A DNA stretch of 64,000 nucleotides from Coniella vitis. Taxonomy: Eukaryota; Ascomycota; Sordariomycetes; Diaporthales; Schizoparmaceae. The stretch is from assembly GCA_011317545.1 (NCBI GenBank), contig WUJK01000001.1:2399001-2463000 (forward strand), written 5' to 3'. Shown here piece by piece: positions 37,658 through 49,291 of the stretch (position 1 is its first letter; every line of letters begins with the position of its first letter). Both the position numbers and the translations under genes were made by a program. Under the pieces are notes generated by a model. That model had not been told where the DNA came from, made no database searches, and saw only the letters and a list, made by a program, of their open reading frames with translations.

Positions 37658-38340
37658 AGACTTGTGATCTGTAGACACATTGCTTCAAAGCAGAAAAAGA
37701 AAATCGCATCTCATCACTCCTTTCTTTTTCTTTTTCTTTTTTTTCTTTGCCTTCCCCCTTCTTTTCCTTATGTACTTTGAATCACGTTGAGGCAAACTGC
37801 CAAACGACACACAGACACAATACGCTTGCAAACCATCCCGTTTTCGTCTTTTGTATTACTGTAGTTTGTATTAAAGAACTATTCTAACCTCAAGAGTTGA
37901 AAGCAAGCATACTCATATCCTTTGCCAGATATCTCTCTATTTTTCATCATCGTCGTCTTCTTCTTCTTTCGAGAAGCAAAGACTTTCACCGGTGAGCCAA
38001 AAAGAATATTTAAAAAAAAAAGGAAAAAGGCTGATCGTCAAAATACTTTTGTTTGCCCTGTCCTCCCCGCCGAACCGGTATAAATATGAAAACATGGTAC
38101 CTATAGCGTCATCGATTATGTATGTATATTTGTGTAAAATAGTCCCTCGTTCAAATCACACAACAGATCCCCCCCCGGTCGGAAAAAACTGATTGATGAT
38201 CACCTCACTGCTGTCAAAAGACGGGTGAGGCTTGCGAAGAGGGGGAGCTTTTCCGTCTCAAAAGAGAAAAAGAAAAAAATGAAGCAAAAGAAAGTATCAA
38301 CTGACTGCATAAACGTAACCCGTCCCGTCCCGTACCTGTA

Positions 38341-38344
38341 TAAC

Positions 38345-38393
<49 letters not shown>

Positions 38394-41300
38394 CCCGCTG
38401 CGTAGACTTGCGCCCGCAGACTAAGCCACGGGGGCGTTGTCTGGCTGGTATGGTGTGGTGTGGTGGTACAAAGTACCGGACACACGCCCCGTCTGTATAA
38501 TATACCCCAGAATGAAAACTAAAGGTGGGATATTTCCCAAAAAGGGAAATTCTTGCGTGGGTTTTTGCTAATGTTATGTATAGCAAAGCAAAAAAAAACT
38601 CCTTTTTTTCCCTCTCCCGGTTGGGGCCCTCGGTGAAGCAAAAGCAAAGCAAGAAGCAAGTAACATGGCAAGGAAGAAAAAAAAAGAGAAAACAAGGCGA
38701 AACGTAGAGGATCTACATAGTACATGGGGGAGGGGGGAGAAGAGGAGTTGATTTATGAAGTAATCATGTTGCGTCATGTTGATCCTCCTTCTCTTTTCCA
38801 ACCCGCCCCCCCCCCCCAACCCAATCTGATTGTATATGGTTATGACTGCGGGAAATTTGAAAACTTGATTTCGTTGAGAATATGGCTGGTATTTTGCTTG
38901 TATAAAGTGAGTTTTTGGATATATATACTGTACAAACACATACTTTGCACAAGTACTAGACTTTTTGAAGGAAAAAGGAAAATAGATCAAGCATAGTACA
39001 TATAGTACTATGTAGTAAAATAAGAGCAGTAGTATAATAGCATATCACTACTATGTATGTATAGTAGATACTTCTATAGATAGGCGAGTACACATCATTG
39101 GCTGTTTTACCATGCATAATTATCGATCATATAGGGGGGGGGACCACTATGCAATAACTGTTGATCATTATATAGTGATATTTTCATCTTTTACAGAATT
39201 CCATCAGGCCCCCCGATCCAATCCACACAAGTCGATCTCTACTCTATATATACATGGTATACATATTAGTAAGATGCTACTATACAGCAAAAATGCAGAA
39301 CGTGCCTTATCATAGTGTGCGATGCTGCAAGGGGGTTTATGTATATGCACGCGAGTTTCTTCTTCTTCTCTCTTCCTCTTTTTTGCTTTTTAACGATTGG
39401 AACAAGAAGAAGAAAAAAAGGAAAGGAAAAAGAGATGAATCAGAAAAAAAACAGACCCTACTGCAAGATATCGCTAATGCGGCCCTTTTTTCTTCTTTCT
39501 TTTCGGGGGTTGGGAAAAACTACCGCGGGGGGGTCAGGGACTGGGAACTGCTGGACCTTGCGTTTCGAGCTGTGTGGCAGTTTGATGTATATTATGAAAT
39601 GTACTTTGGTAAAAGTACAACGCACTATGAGTAGTACTTTAGTTTTTGTACACCGATATGTGTACTAGGATTCCAGTAGCAGAACCCCAACCCCCATTTC
39701 ATCACTTCTACAATAGCACATCCTACTATTATAGAAAACAAGTACAGACAGTTCGTTTTGTGTTTTTGTTTTATATATTTCACATTGATCACAAGACATC
39801 AACATGACATGCAAATTTCACGATCCAAATAGACTAATACGATGCGCGTTGCCAAAAAAAAAAAAGGAAACCAACAAGACGGGTACGAGCGGCGTCCCGC
39901 AAACGAAGAAATATTGTCAGCTCGGGTAGCCAGGGCATCTGTATGCAGGGTGCCAGTCAGTCAGTCAGTTTGCTTGTTTCAGGACAACCAAACCAACAAC
40001 CCTTTGTTTCCTCCTCCTCTTCTTTTGTCATCTTTACCATGTATGTATTGTTTTGGGGTTTTTTTTTGGGGGGGGGGGCCAAGGGGGGGGGGACCGTCCA
40101 ATACCGTGTTTCGCCGTGGGGTCTCGGATAAAAGAAAAAGAGATGGCGCGCAAGCCGTGCAAATGTGTGATTTTGATTTGATTTGATTTGATTTGTCCAC
40201 GATGCCGGCTGAATGGGGGGGCGAGAAAGCATGCAACGAAAGAAACAAAAATGACCAAGTGGAGAGAATGCCAGTTGCGGCCCCCAAATGTAGACGACGT
40301 CGACGGGCGAAGAAACGTGGAACGAGCGGAGGGAGAGACATTGTCAGCCCCAGAATATGCCAAACAAGATGCTGACAGCAGCAGCAGCAGCAGCAGCAGT
40401 AGCAGTAGCAGTAGCAGCATCATCACCAAAGAGGCGATGGGTACGTGGGCTGGGAGGTAGATCCGCAACCTGCGGTACACAGTAAAAGTACTCTTGGGCT
40501 TAAAACAAGAATACCATGAGCCCGCCCCCTCCTTCACCTCTGAGCCCAGTCACGCTCCTTCGCCTATCAATTCTCGGTGTCCCGTCTTTGCAACATTTGC
40601 TAAATTGGAAGGATCAGACAGGCAGAGTGTTCCGCAAATGTGGATGATGCCCGTGGCGGCTGAGTAATTCATCCCGTAAGAGCAAACACAAGAAAAAGGA
40701 GGGTTCGAGACTGGTAAGGGAAGAAGAAAAAAAAGTTTGACAAATGGGGCACGGATTTGGTATACGAGTATACCTGGCAAATGCAGCGGAACGGGGGCTT
40801 CGGCTATCGTGGAATTCTGGGCGGGCCACTTGGGGCTGGATTTCTAATAATGCTATGGACTTGCCAAGAGTCGGTTCATGATCCATTCCCACCCTGTTGT
40901 CGCTGTTGGGTCATAATCCAGTGGGAAGGAAGAAAAAAGAATTGTGAAAAACAACAAGCGAGGGTCCAGTCACGGCCCCTGGTCTCCAAGCTATGTAGAA
41001 GTATGTCCACGATATGAGCAGGATTCAGAGTCATAGGGCCATCCTCCACCGGGCGGGCACAGAGAGGAAGAAGGATTGCTTCTCGAATGATTTGATCAGC
41101 CTGGGCAATGTGCCATGCAAATCATGCCGCTCCTATTTTATTTTTCGTTTGCCTTTTATGTTCACTGATCATATCTGGAGGCGAGCCACGAGGCAAAGGA
41201 AATCAGCAAACGAGCCATGGCTCGGTCGGTCACTCACCGAATTTACAAGGCCATGCATATGCAAGTATGTACACGGTGCGTTCATATTGACCATGTATAG

Positions 41301-44300
41301 TACTTGACTATGTATAGTACTTGGAATGACATTGCTGCTGCAAGCAAGCAAGCAAGCAAGCAGACATGCAATGCAACAGAGCAGAGCACAGCAGCGAGCA
41401 GCGCAGCCAAAACTGAAGGGCTCCATGTAAACAAGCACGGCTAGTGCCGTAGGGCTGTGCACTTTATTTCTGGAAATGCCCGGCAAGGCTTATTAGTCGT
41501 TGAGCGAGGACAGGAAGCAAAGCCCTTCACTTCACTTCGCTTGGAGGCGGGTGTCGGCTTGCAATTCGCAGCACGCTTGAGCTCACTTCACGGTGGAAAC
41601 AAGTGAGTTCAAGATGGAAACGGCCGTTATACTGGGCATCATCAGCTGGCATTCATATTCATGTCCATGCCCAAGTAACCTGGAGAGAATGGCATACGGC
41701 CGTCCAAGCAAAGTATGTGCATGTCGTCTTCACGCAGCTTCAGATGCCGTGACTTGTGTGTTTGCCCAGCCTACAAACTGTCGTTTTCATGATGCCATCT
41801 ACGAATGACACTTCTGGACCATGCACGATGCCAAAAATATAACGATAACCCAAAAGGAGGCTGCCTCACTCGCTAGGTAGAAAGGGTTGACAGAAGTCTT
41901 GGGTTGTTTTTAGTTTGTTGCAGCGGTGTCGGAACTAACACTGCACACTGCACGCTGCACGCTGGACAGAACCACTGCACTGCACCGATGCTGCGCCCCC
42001 CCAAAGTACCAAAAGCGTGGCTTGGACCCCTTCTACAGCACTAGAAAGCCAACCAAAACGGTTCCCCCAAAGTCCTGGCACCAAGCAAGGCGGATCCTCT
42101 AAACTCGGCAGTCAAGTGGCCTTTTTATGTTTATTTATTTTTATTTATTTTCTTCTTCTTCTTTAGCGCCCACGCAACCTCACACTGGCACTTTTTCAAC
42201 ACGTTTATACTGCGATCGGCTTTGGGGACTGCCAACCACGTCATACAAATCTTACCTCTAGAGAAAGGGGAAAAAAAAGGTTGAGGCTAGAAAGGACGAC
42301 ATCGGACGAAATGCTGTGCTGTCTGCTGCGTGCACGCAGTTCTTTTTTTTATTTTTATAAAAATAGCAACAGCACACACATTCTCTCTTGTGTCTCCATG
42401 ACTATGTACATACATAGTAAGTAATACAGACAGAGTACGTGCGTGCCGTGCATCGCTTATATTTTCTTGGTGGGGAACCAACACGACAGTCGCCAGCAAA
42501 AGAGAGAGAGACTGGACCTTGGATGGAAAGGAAACAAGAGAAGAGTATCTGTACATCAAAATTACTGAGCCGAAGGAGAACCTCCCAGCCATTCGCTAGC
42601 GCGGAGAGAGTGTGCGAGAGACAGGATCACCGGGGAAACCACAGCGGGAGCCCTCCTCCGTTGGCGCTGGGGGAAGTTGCTTTCACCTCTGTCGGCTGTC
42701 GGCTGGCGTTAAGCGCGTTTATTCTTTTTTTTTCTTCTTCTTCATTTTGTGTGTGTGTGTGTGTGTCTTGTTTGTTTGGCTTGTTTGGGGCACCGAGAAG
42801 GGGGGAGGAAAAATGGAGGCGCAGCAGCACGAGGAAGAGGACCCTTGATACTGCACTACTATGCTATGTACACACTTGCGGTAGGTACCTTGAACACGAC
42901 GGTTTCACGGGCCTGTCCTGGTTCGCCAGCCCACTTGTTAGAGGATCACGCAAGCAAGTCTGGGCCAGGCAATCCGGTCGCTTCCTGGCTGTCCAGATGG
43001 AGGTCGAGTATCACCCAAGTGGTCCCTGACAGCACCTCTTTTGGGAAAGTTTTATCACCCAACAAGAATGGAGAAAGAAAAGGGAAAAAAAAAAGAAGAC
43101 AATCGACCATTGCTGCCCTACTTTACTCCACCCACCGGTGCCCAGTCCCCATCCATTCACATCCCCTGTGATCTTCTCGTTTACTTATCACGACTGTCCT
43201 CTCTTCCCTCGGGCCTTTTTGGTTCTTTACAAGGTTAAAAAAACAACAATAAAAAGTCCCAGATTACCTCGACTTTTGAACGAGCAAGTAGCCATAGCAA
43301 ATAGTCTGCTCCTAGCGCGCATATCTCTGGATGGCAATACCGAACAAGGATTTTTTTTTTTTTTTTGACACTTTGACAGGCAGGGCAGGGCACGCCATCA
43401 TTTCCACCCTCCAATTTCCTTTTCTCCTTGCGGTCATTGTAATCAAGTCTATCTGTGGTTTTCCCGGTCCTTATCCCTCACCCCCCTCCATCATTTCAAC
43501 GACCTGTCATTGGCCAAGATGCGCAGAGAGTCAGAGTCAAAGACACAGCCCAGGGGCAGAAAAGAAACGGGGTACTTTTCTCTCTCTTTCCTCTTTCCCC
43601 TTCCTTTCCAGATCTAGACCCCAAAACAAATCGCTAGTGGGAATTGTGAGAATGTGGGGAAATTGGGGTGCTATGGACTCTCATAGTAAGAGAGGCAGGT
43701 AGCAGAGCGAGCCAGTTAAGCGAAACGGAGGGGCGGGGATGGGCAAACTTTGTTGTTGTTGCATCTTTCTGTCATTGTTTTGTTGCTGTACTGTCTCTTT
43801 TTTTTTTTTTTTTTTTTTTTCCTTAATTATGGGTTGGCCCTCGTGCTACCTTGTCATCACACTGTGTTTGTATAACGAGGTCGGGTACTCACGCAGGCCA
43901 CACGCAGTACACGACATATTCTCTGCCAAGCCGTATACTATAAATACTATAAATATCATCATCATAAACCCTATGCTCGGTTGGTTACCGAGATTTTGTA
44001 TATATTTTTACTAATCATTGACGATGCAAGAAATGCGACTGGAAGACAAAAAACAATAATACGGCAACTTTATTTAATGCCAAAACACACAGACAGGATT
44101 TTTCCGTCTTTTGGCCCCAGGCATTTCTGGCTTTGTTTGCCCCCGCGTCATTCCCATTAGCTTAAACGTCTTTTTAAAGCACTATGCATTTTTCATCTCC
44201 GCCCTCCAGAACGATAGTCAGAAAAGAAATAAAATAGAAGAGATCGAAACTGGATAGTAGTTACATAAGATAGATAGAATGGAAGAAATGGATACCCTCC

Positions 44301-46999
44301 ACCCATAATAAGCCTCGGTTGAGAGTGGGAAGTATCTTTGTTTGTTTTTTCATGCTTGTGTGCACATGTGGTTTGCTTTTAGACGCTAGTGTATAAGTAC
44401 AAGTACCCTTTACGGACAGGCATGATCCCATACTACTATGTATGTATGTGACTGGGGGCGTCAAACAGTTACATGGCATTCACTCGGGGGGAGAAGAGAG
44501 CGAGAGAGCGAGAGAAAGAAAGAAAAGAAACAACAAGCAGTCCGTGCAGTGAGATTACGAGATGATGGTGGAATTCCGAGAATACGATCTTTCTGGAATG
44601 TATAGTACACTGACTGAGTTGGTAGATACCTCTCTCGAGCATCAACAGATCTACTCCCGAAAGAAAAATGCAGTACTGCCTGGAAAACCACAATCGAGAT
44701 GAGAGAGGGTGGTGGATAACAAGAGACACCAGACAGTACGGTAGGAAGAGGAAAGGAGAAGAAACAAAAGAAACACCTTGAACACCAAATTCCAAGCCAA
44801 ACCTAAATCGGTTGTTGCTCGCGAGATGTTCTCCGTCACAAAAAGAAGAAGAAGAAGCGATCTTGCACAGTTTCTGGGGTCGTATCCCGCAATGCACGTC
44901 TGTAGGTCTGAGTCAACACACACACTTTTTCTCGTACACACGGCAGAGCTACAAAACAGGCAGACAGGTCAAAAACAAAAAGAAGATGCCTCGTGGCATG
45001 TCTTGGTTGGCGAGTGGGGGTGAACTACGTATTGCATACAACCATGTGTGTGTATGTCATCTTGATGACCGGTGAGTTTCCAAGGTGTGAGATTTGTAGA
45101 ATGTAAAATCTGTACGCACCAGACATTTCCATCAAGCAGTCTGTCAGGAGGCTGGAATGTCACAAGCTGCCCTGTTCAAATCAGAACCGGTCAAGGGAGC
45201 AAGTGTCATGGCATGTGCATCTATCCATCCATCTGTATTTACCGCCCCGTCGAGCAATCATGAAGAAGAAAAAAAGAAGAAAAAGAGTTCAAGCCCCTTG
45301 AATCCCGCTGCTCTGGTAAGTTTCACGTGTCTGGCGCCCTGGCGCCCCCCGTTCTGTCTCTTCAAGACAGTGTCTCCTTGACAAGCTGGGGGCGCTTTGG
45401 TCATTTCCGCTCTCTTGCCGTCTTCAAGAGACGAGACAAAAAAGAAGTGCTGGTGGGAAATGAGAGAGACATGTGTGCCGTGGCGTGGGCGGCAGTCCAA
45501 ACCAACCAAGCCCAGCAGGGGTCAGAGAAGAGATGGGCGGACCGGCGGTCGGTGTTCGGTGCAGCAGCCAAGCAAGCACGCGGGTTGCCAGACCGGGGAA
45601 ACAAAGAAAAAGGTGAACTTGGCACGGGGGTGACTATGTAGGCTGTGCCGTCCAGCAGCAGCAGCAGCAGCAGAAAGAATCCCAACAACCAACATGTGAT
45701 TCATGTGCAAGGCGACGCTTCATGGAGAAGTTGGCGATGGAGCAGACCAAAACCCCAATACGGGGTCCAAGTATGACGCAGCATCTCGAAAACCTTGGCG
45801 AGCCTCGCTCCTTCCTGCTGCTGCTTTCGATTGTGTCGCTCTTTCTTTCTTTGCCGCGGACTTTGCGCCTTGGCCCCCTCTTTTTGATCGCATCATTAGC
45901 GACAGCCGGCCCCCAGACTTTGGCGAACTTGCGCTTACAAGCCCTGTTGCAATGCTCTAGTAGCTACTAAGATTAACTCTCCTTTGCTGCTGCTGTGCGG
46001 TGCTGTGCGGTTCGGTTCGGTGCGGTGCGGTGCGGTGCTAGCCCAGGCCAGGCAAGGTTCAGCCGCCCATCCTCTTTGCCGCCGGCGGTTCACTCTTTAA
46101 GCGCTACAATTTTAAGGTTCGACGAAGCTATCCAAAGTAGCCCCTAGCAGCCGAGTTGGAACGCTAAAAGGGGGGACCTTGGATGGCAGGCAGGTCTGGC
46201 AAAAAACAAAAGAGGCCGGAGAGAGAGAGGAAAGTTGACTCGAGTCGAGTCGAGTCGAGCCGAGGCCCAAAGAGTCCTGGGCGGGCGAGGTGAAGGCGAA
46301 CTCGGTCTTTTTCTGGCGAGCACGACGAGTCTGCTGCTCACACTTGGTTACCACCCACTGCTGTTTCTATTTTTGCAGCCGTTGAGCCCGACTCCAAGAT
46401 AATCTCCTGCCGACAGAGAGAGCGCGCCCCCCCCCCCCTTCTTCCTCATCGCACGCGGACTGGGCTTGGACCAGTAGACGCGCCTCTTTGGGTCCCTTTC
46501 TGCTTGCTTGGGGCCGTGCATCGGCGCCAACTCCTCTCGTGGTGGGTTGGTCGTGCGTCCCAAACGGGCACGATAAGGCTACGGTCGGTACATGGTAGCG
46601 ATTATGTGCGTTGATGGGCTGCTGCAAGTGTCCAGCGCCGCCGTTACAGTACATATCCACGCACATGCACCACCCGGACATGCCGCAGCAATACTCTTAG
46701 CATACCCATCCGGCCTGCAAGTCAGATCCAAAAGAGAGAAAGGAAGCCCAAGACGCACACATCTTTCATGGTGGCAGAGCGACAGAGGGCGCAAGAGACG
46801 GTGAGGTGGAGTCTTGCAATTCGCACCCTGCTCTGCTCTGCTCTGCTCTGCTCCACTCCAGTCGTCTTTGCTGCCTCTTGTTGTCCCTGGGAGCGGCCGC
46901 GGGAGTCGAGCCCCTTGGATCCGGCCAGAGCAACCACGGCGAATCAATGTCGTCGGGGGACTGTTCCGCCCAGACACGAACAGACCAGCCCGGGCAAGC
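38341..46999. other. Gene-poor block, part 4: homopolymers and short-unit arrays
   Basis: No supported gene. The region contains A42 at 38346-38387, G runs at 40068-40092, GATTT units at 40173-40195, CAG/TAG units at 40377-40415, and CAAG units at 41340-41361. An 18-bp direct repeat with TGTATAGTACTTG lies at 41291-41328. T-rich tracts occur near 42120-42160 and 43798-43820, and pentamer arrays at 46008-46038 (CGGTG), 46237-46259 (CGAGT) and 46829-46852 (CTCTG). Confidence 0.5.
38346..38387. repeat. A42 homopolymer
   Basis: About forty-two consecutive A, the longest homopolymer in the window. Confidence 0.95.
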
Positions 47000-49291
47000 A
47001 AAAGGCCTGTCTGCTGCCATGGGCAACCAACCACCTTCGGTGCCGGAACGTGCCATGTGAAGGAGGGCTGGCTGATAACTCAGGCTTTGCCCGTACACAG
47101 ATAGTCATGCTGCTGTCGGATCGGATTGTGACATGGGATTCTTTCTCCATCTCCTATAGTACGGGACACGCCCGTGCGCACGCCCACGCAGCAAAATAAA
47201 AGTGCCGCACACAAAAGGGATGGCTTGATGTACAGAGTAGAGCGTCAGTCGCCAGGCTGCGTCCCCATGCCCACTGAGTACCGGCGCCGACTGGATGCAA
47301 GCAGCGAGGAGGCCAGCCAGGATCAGGACCAGGGCCAGGGGAAGCGAGCAGCGGGCGCAATACTTGACATTACTATGATACAGCGTGCCGCAGTCTGTAC
47401 TCAATACCATAGCAATAAGGTTGCGGCGCGAGGGGAGTGGGCACACCGTGGACGGGACGAATTCCGTTCCAGCATGGCAGCCGTGTCGAGCACACTGTAA
47501 ACGCACGTAAAGAGGACTGTTCTTCTTTCCTTTTCCCTCGACGACGATCCCGAGTGGGAACGACGAGAGCCACGAGATGATTGCCCCAGCCCATTCCGAC
47601 CCCAGGAATTCGTTTTTCCTCCATGATGAAATCCCCAGGTGGTATTCCCCCCCTCCCACGATCCGGATAGTCCAGCATCCGTAATATGCACCATGGTTTT
47701 TCTTGCCTCGTCTTCTCCATCTTGGTCCAGATGCTTCCCCGCCAGTTGTTGCTGCTGCTGCTGCGTGCTGCTGTTGCTGCGGTGCTGGTGGGATGGGTGT
47801 CGATGGCTTGAATGCGAATATCATTTATTTTATAATTTATTTTATTTATCTCGTCTTTCCACCCTCTTTTTCCTTTTCGTCTCGTCCCAATACGTCGCGA
47901 GTACCTTTACCAAGGGGCTCCCGGGTACTTGGGTACCTGGGTACTTGATCGTCTTCCACGTGTTGGACGCTAAGGGAGCAGAGAGAAAGGAAAAAGCACG
48001 TACTACAACTACGTATGTACTCCTCTGTATGTAGCTAGCCGGCCGCCTTACCAAAGTACCCAGGTACCCTTCCGTACCTCCCGCAGCCCAGCCGCCCAGC
48101 GAGGCCAGGGCCATCCAGGGGCTCCCAATACCCTCGTGGGCCCACCTGGGCTTACCTGGGCTTACCCCCCCCCACTACCGCGGTACGTACCACGTGTTCT
48201 AGCAGTACATAGTACTCCCATGTAGAAGCAGTACACCGATACCGAGATACTTGCAGCGGTACGAGCGGTACATATACATAGTACAACACGTCGAGGGCTT
48301 GCTCCGCCCACCTCTGGGGCCCTGCCCTGCCCTGCCGTGCCTTGCCCTGCCGCAGCCCGCACCAGCTACCTAGTAGTCCCGCGCCGCAGCATGGCATACC
48401 CATGCTCTGCCTTGCCCCCCCCCGGTGCCCTGGCACCCTACCCTGCACACTGCCCAAGATCTCGCTGCTGCTGCTGCTGCTCTGGTGGTGGTGCAGGCCT
48501 CTGCGAACCAGCCCAGACGCCCCAAAAACACCAACTGCTGGCTGTTCTATATCTATCCGCAGCGCCCCCAAACCTCCACCTCCCCGTTCACCTTTTCCTG
48601 CCCCCATTGTATCGCCGGAAAGCAAACCTCCAGACTTGTCCTTGTCTGGTCCTCAGTTTGCGTCTCTGTCCGCTCTGCTGCACCCATACTCTGCAGACCC
48701 CAAAAGCACCCGTCGTTTCAGACCAAGACCAGCCCACAGAGACTGCCACCCTATCGTCTCCGTTGCGTTGCGATATCCGACTCGACTGGCCCAAAAAAGA
48801 ACGGCCAGCAGCGACAGACAAACGCCAGACACGCTCGAGTCATCATCTATATCACGCAGTCGCCCTCGTCCTTTCGGCGCCCACCATTCATTCACCAACC
48901 ACGATCGTCTACTACTCGCAAGGACAGCGACACACCATCGCCACGACGCCGGCAACAATCACCTGGATGAGCCTCGCTACTTGACTGCTCGGCCTGTCTT
49001 TTTTGCTCCCCCCTTCTTGCTCTTGTGTCCCGGATTCCGCCAAATCTGGGTGGGAGAGCTAGAGTCCTGCGGGTAAGGACCGCAAAGCCATGACTGTGTC
49101 GTTACAAGCCTGAATGCTCGACTGACATCAGCTTCTTATTCTCGGTGTAGCATAAGTTTGCGTGGGCTGCCCCCGTCCTGTTGGATGTTGCCTTGACTGC
49201 GCAACACGCAGGCCAACCACCTCTCCATATACACGCACACACACACACACGCACGCACGCTCGCACGCTCGCACACATCCTGCCCACAGCC
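47000..49291. other. Upstream region of the C2H2 gene
   Basis: 2.3 kb before the zinc-finger gene. It holds a 16-bp perfect inverted repeat (47931-47946 and 48054-48069), CCCTG-type tracts at 48320-48360, C/T-rich leader-like sequence from 48500, and a (CA)n/CGCA tract at 49230-49276 just before the start codon. It probably contains promoter and a long 5' UTR, as is common for fungal regulators (inference). Confidence 0.5.
47931..48069. repeat. Perfect 16-bp inverted repeat with 107-nt spacer
   Basis: GGGTACCTGGGTACTT at 47931-47946 is repeated in inverted orientation at 48054-48069. Both arms contain GGTACC palindromes. Confidence 0.9.

Larger units (their letters stand above)
27831..38340. 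other. Gene-poor block, part 3: repeats and dispersed palindromes
   Basis: No supported gene in 10.5 kb. Visible content includes hexamer steps GAGTCC/AAGTCC at 28060-28099, CTACAGCAC-type units at 29650-29695, (GGCAA)7 at 29820-29857, (GTCA)n at 32735-32761, GATTC units at 34054-34077, (GAA)n at 34699-34733, CAA/CAG runs at 35803-35848, and A30 at 37627-37656. Many TACATAGTA-like palindromes occur. One frame of 209 codons (36111-36740 +) exists, but it has no domain and no splice context. Confidence 0.5.

Noticed and set aside
20395..49291. Transposable elements explaining the gene-poor block
   Set aside because: I found no transposase, reverse transcriptase, integrase, long terminal repeats or terminal inverted repeats of useful length. 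Small relics cannot be excluded without a genome-wide search.
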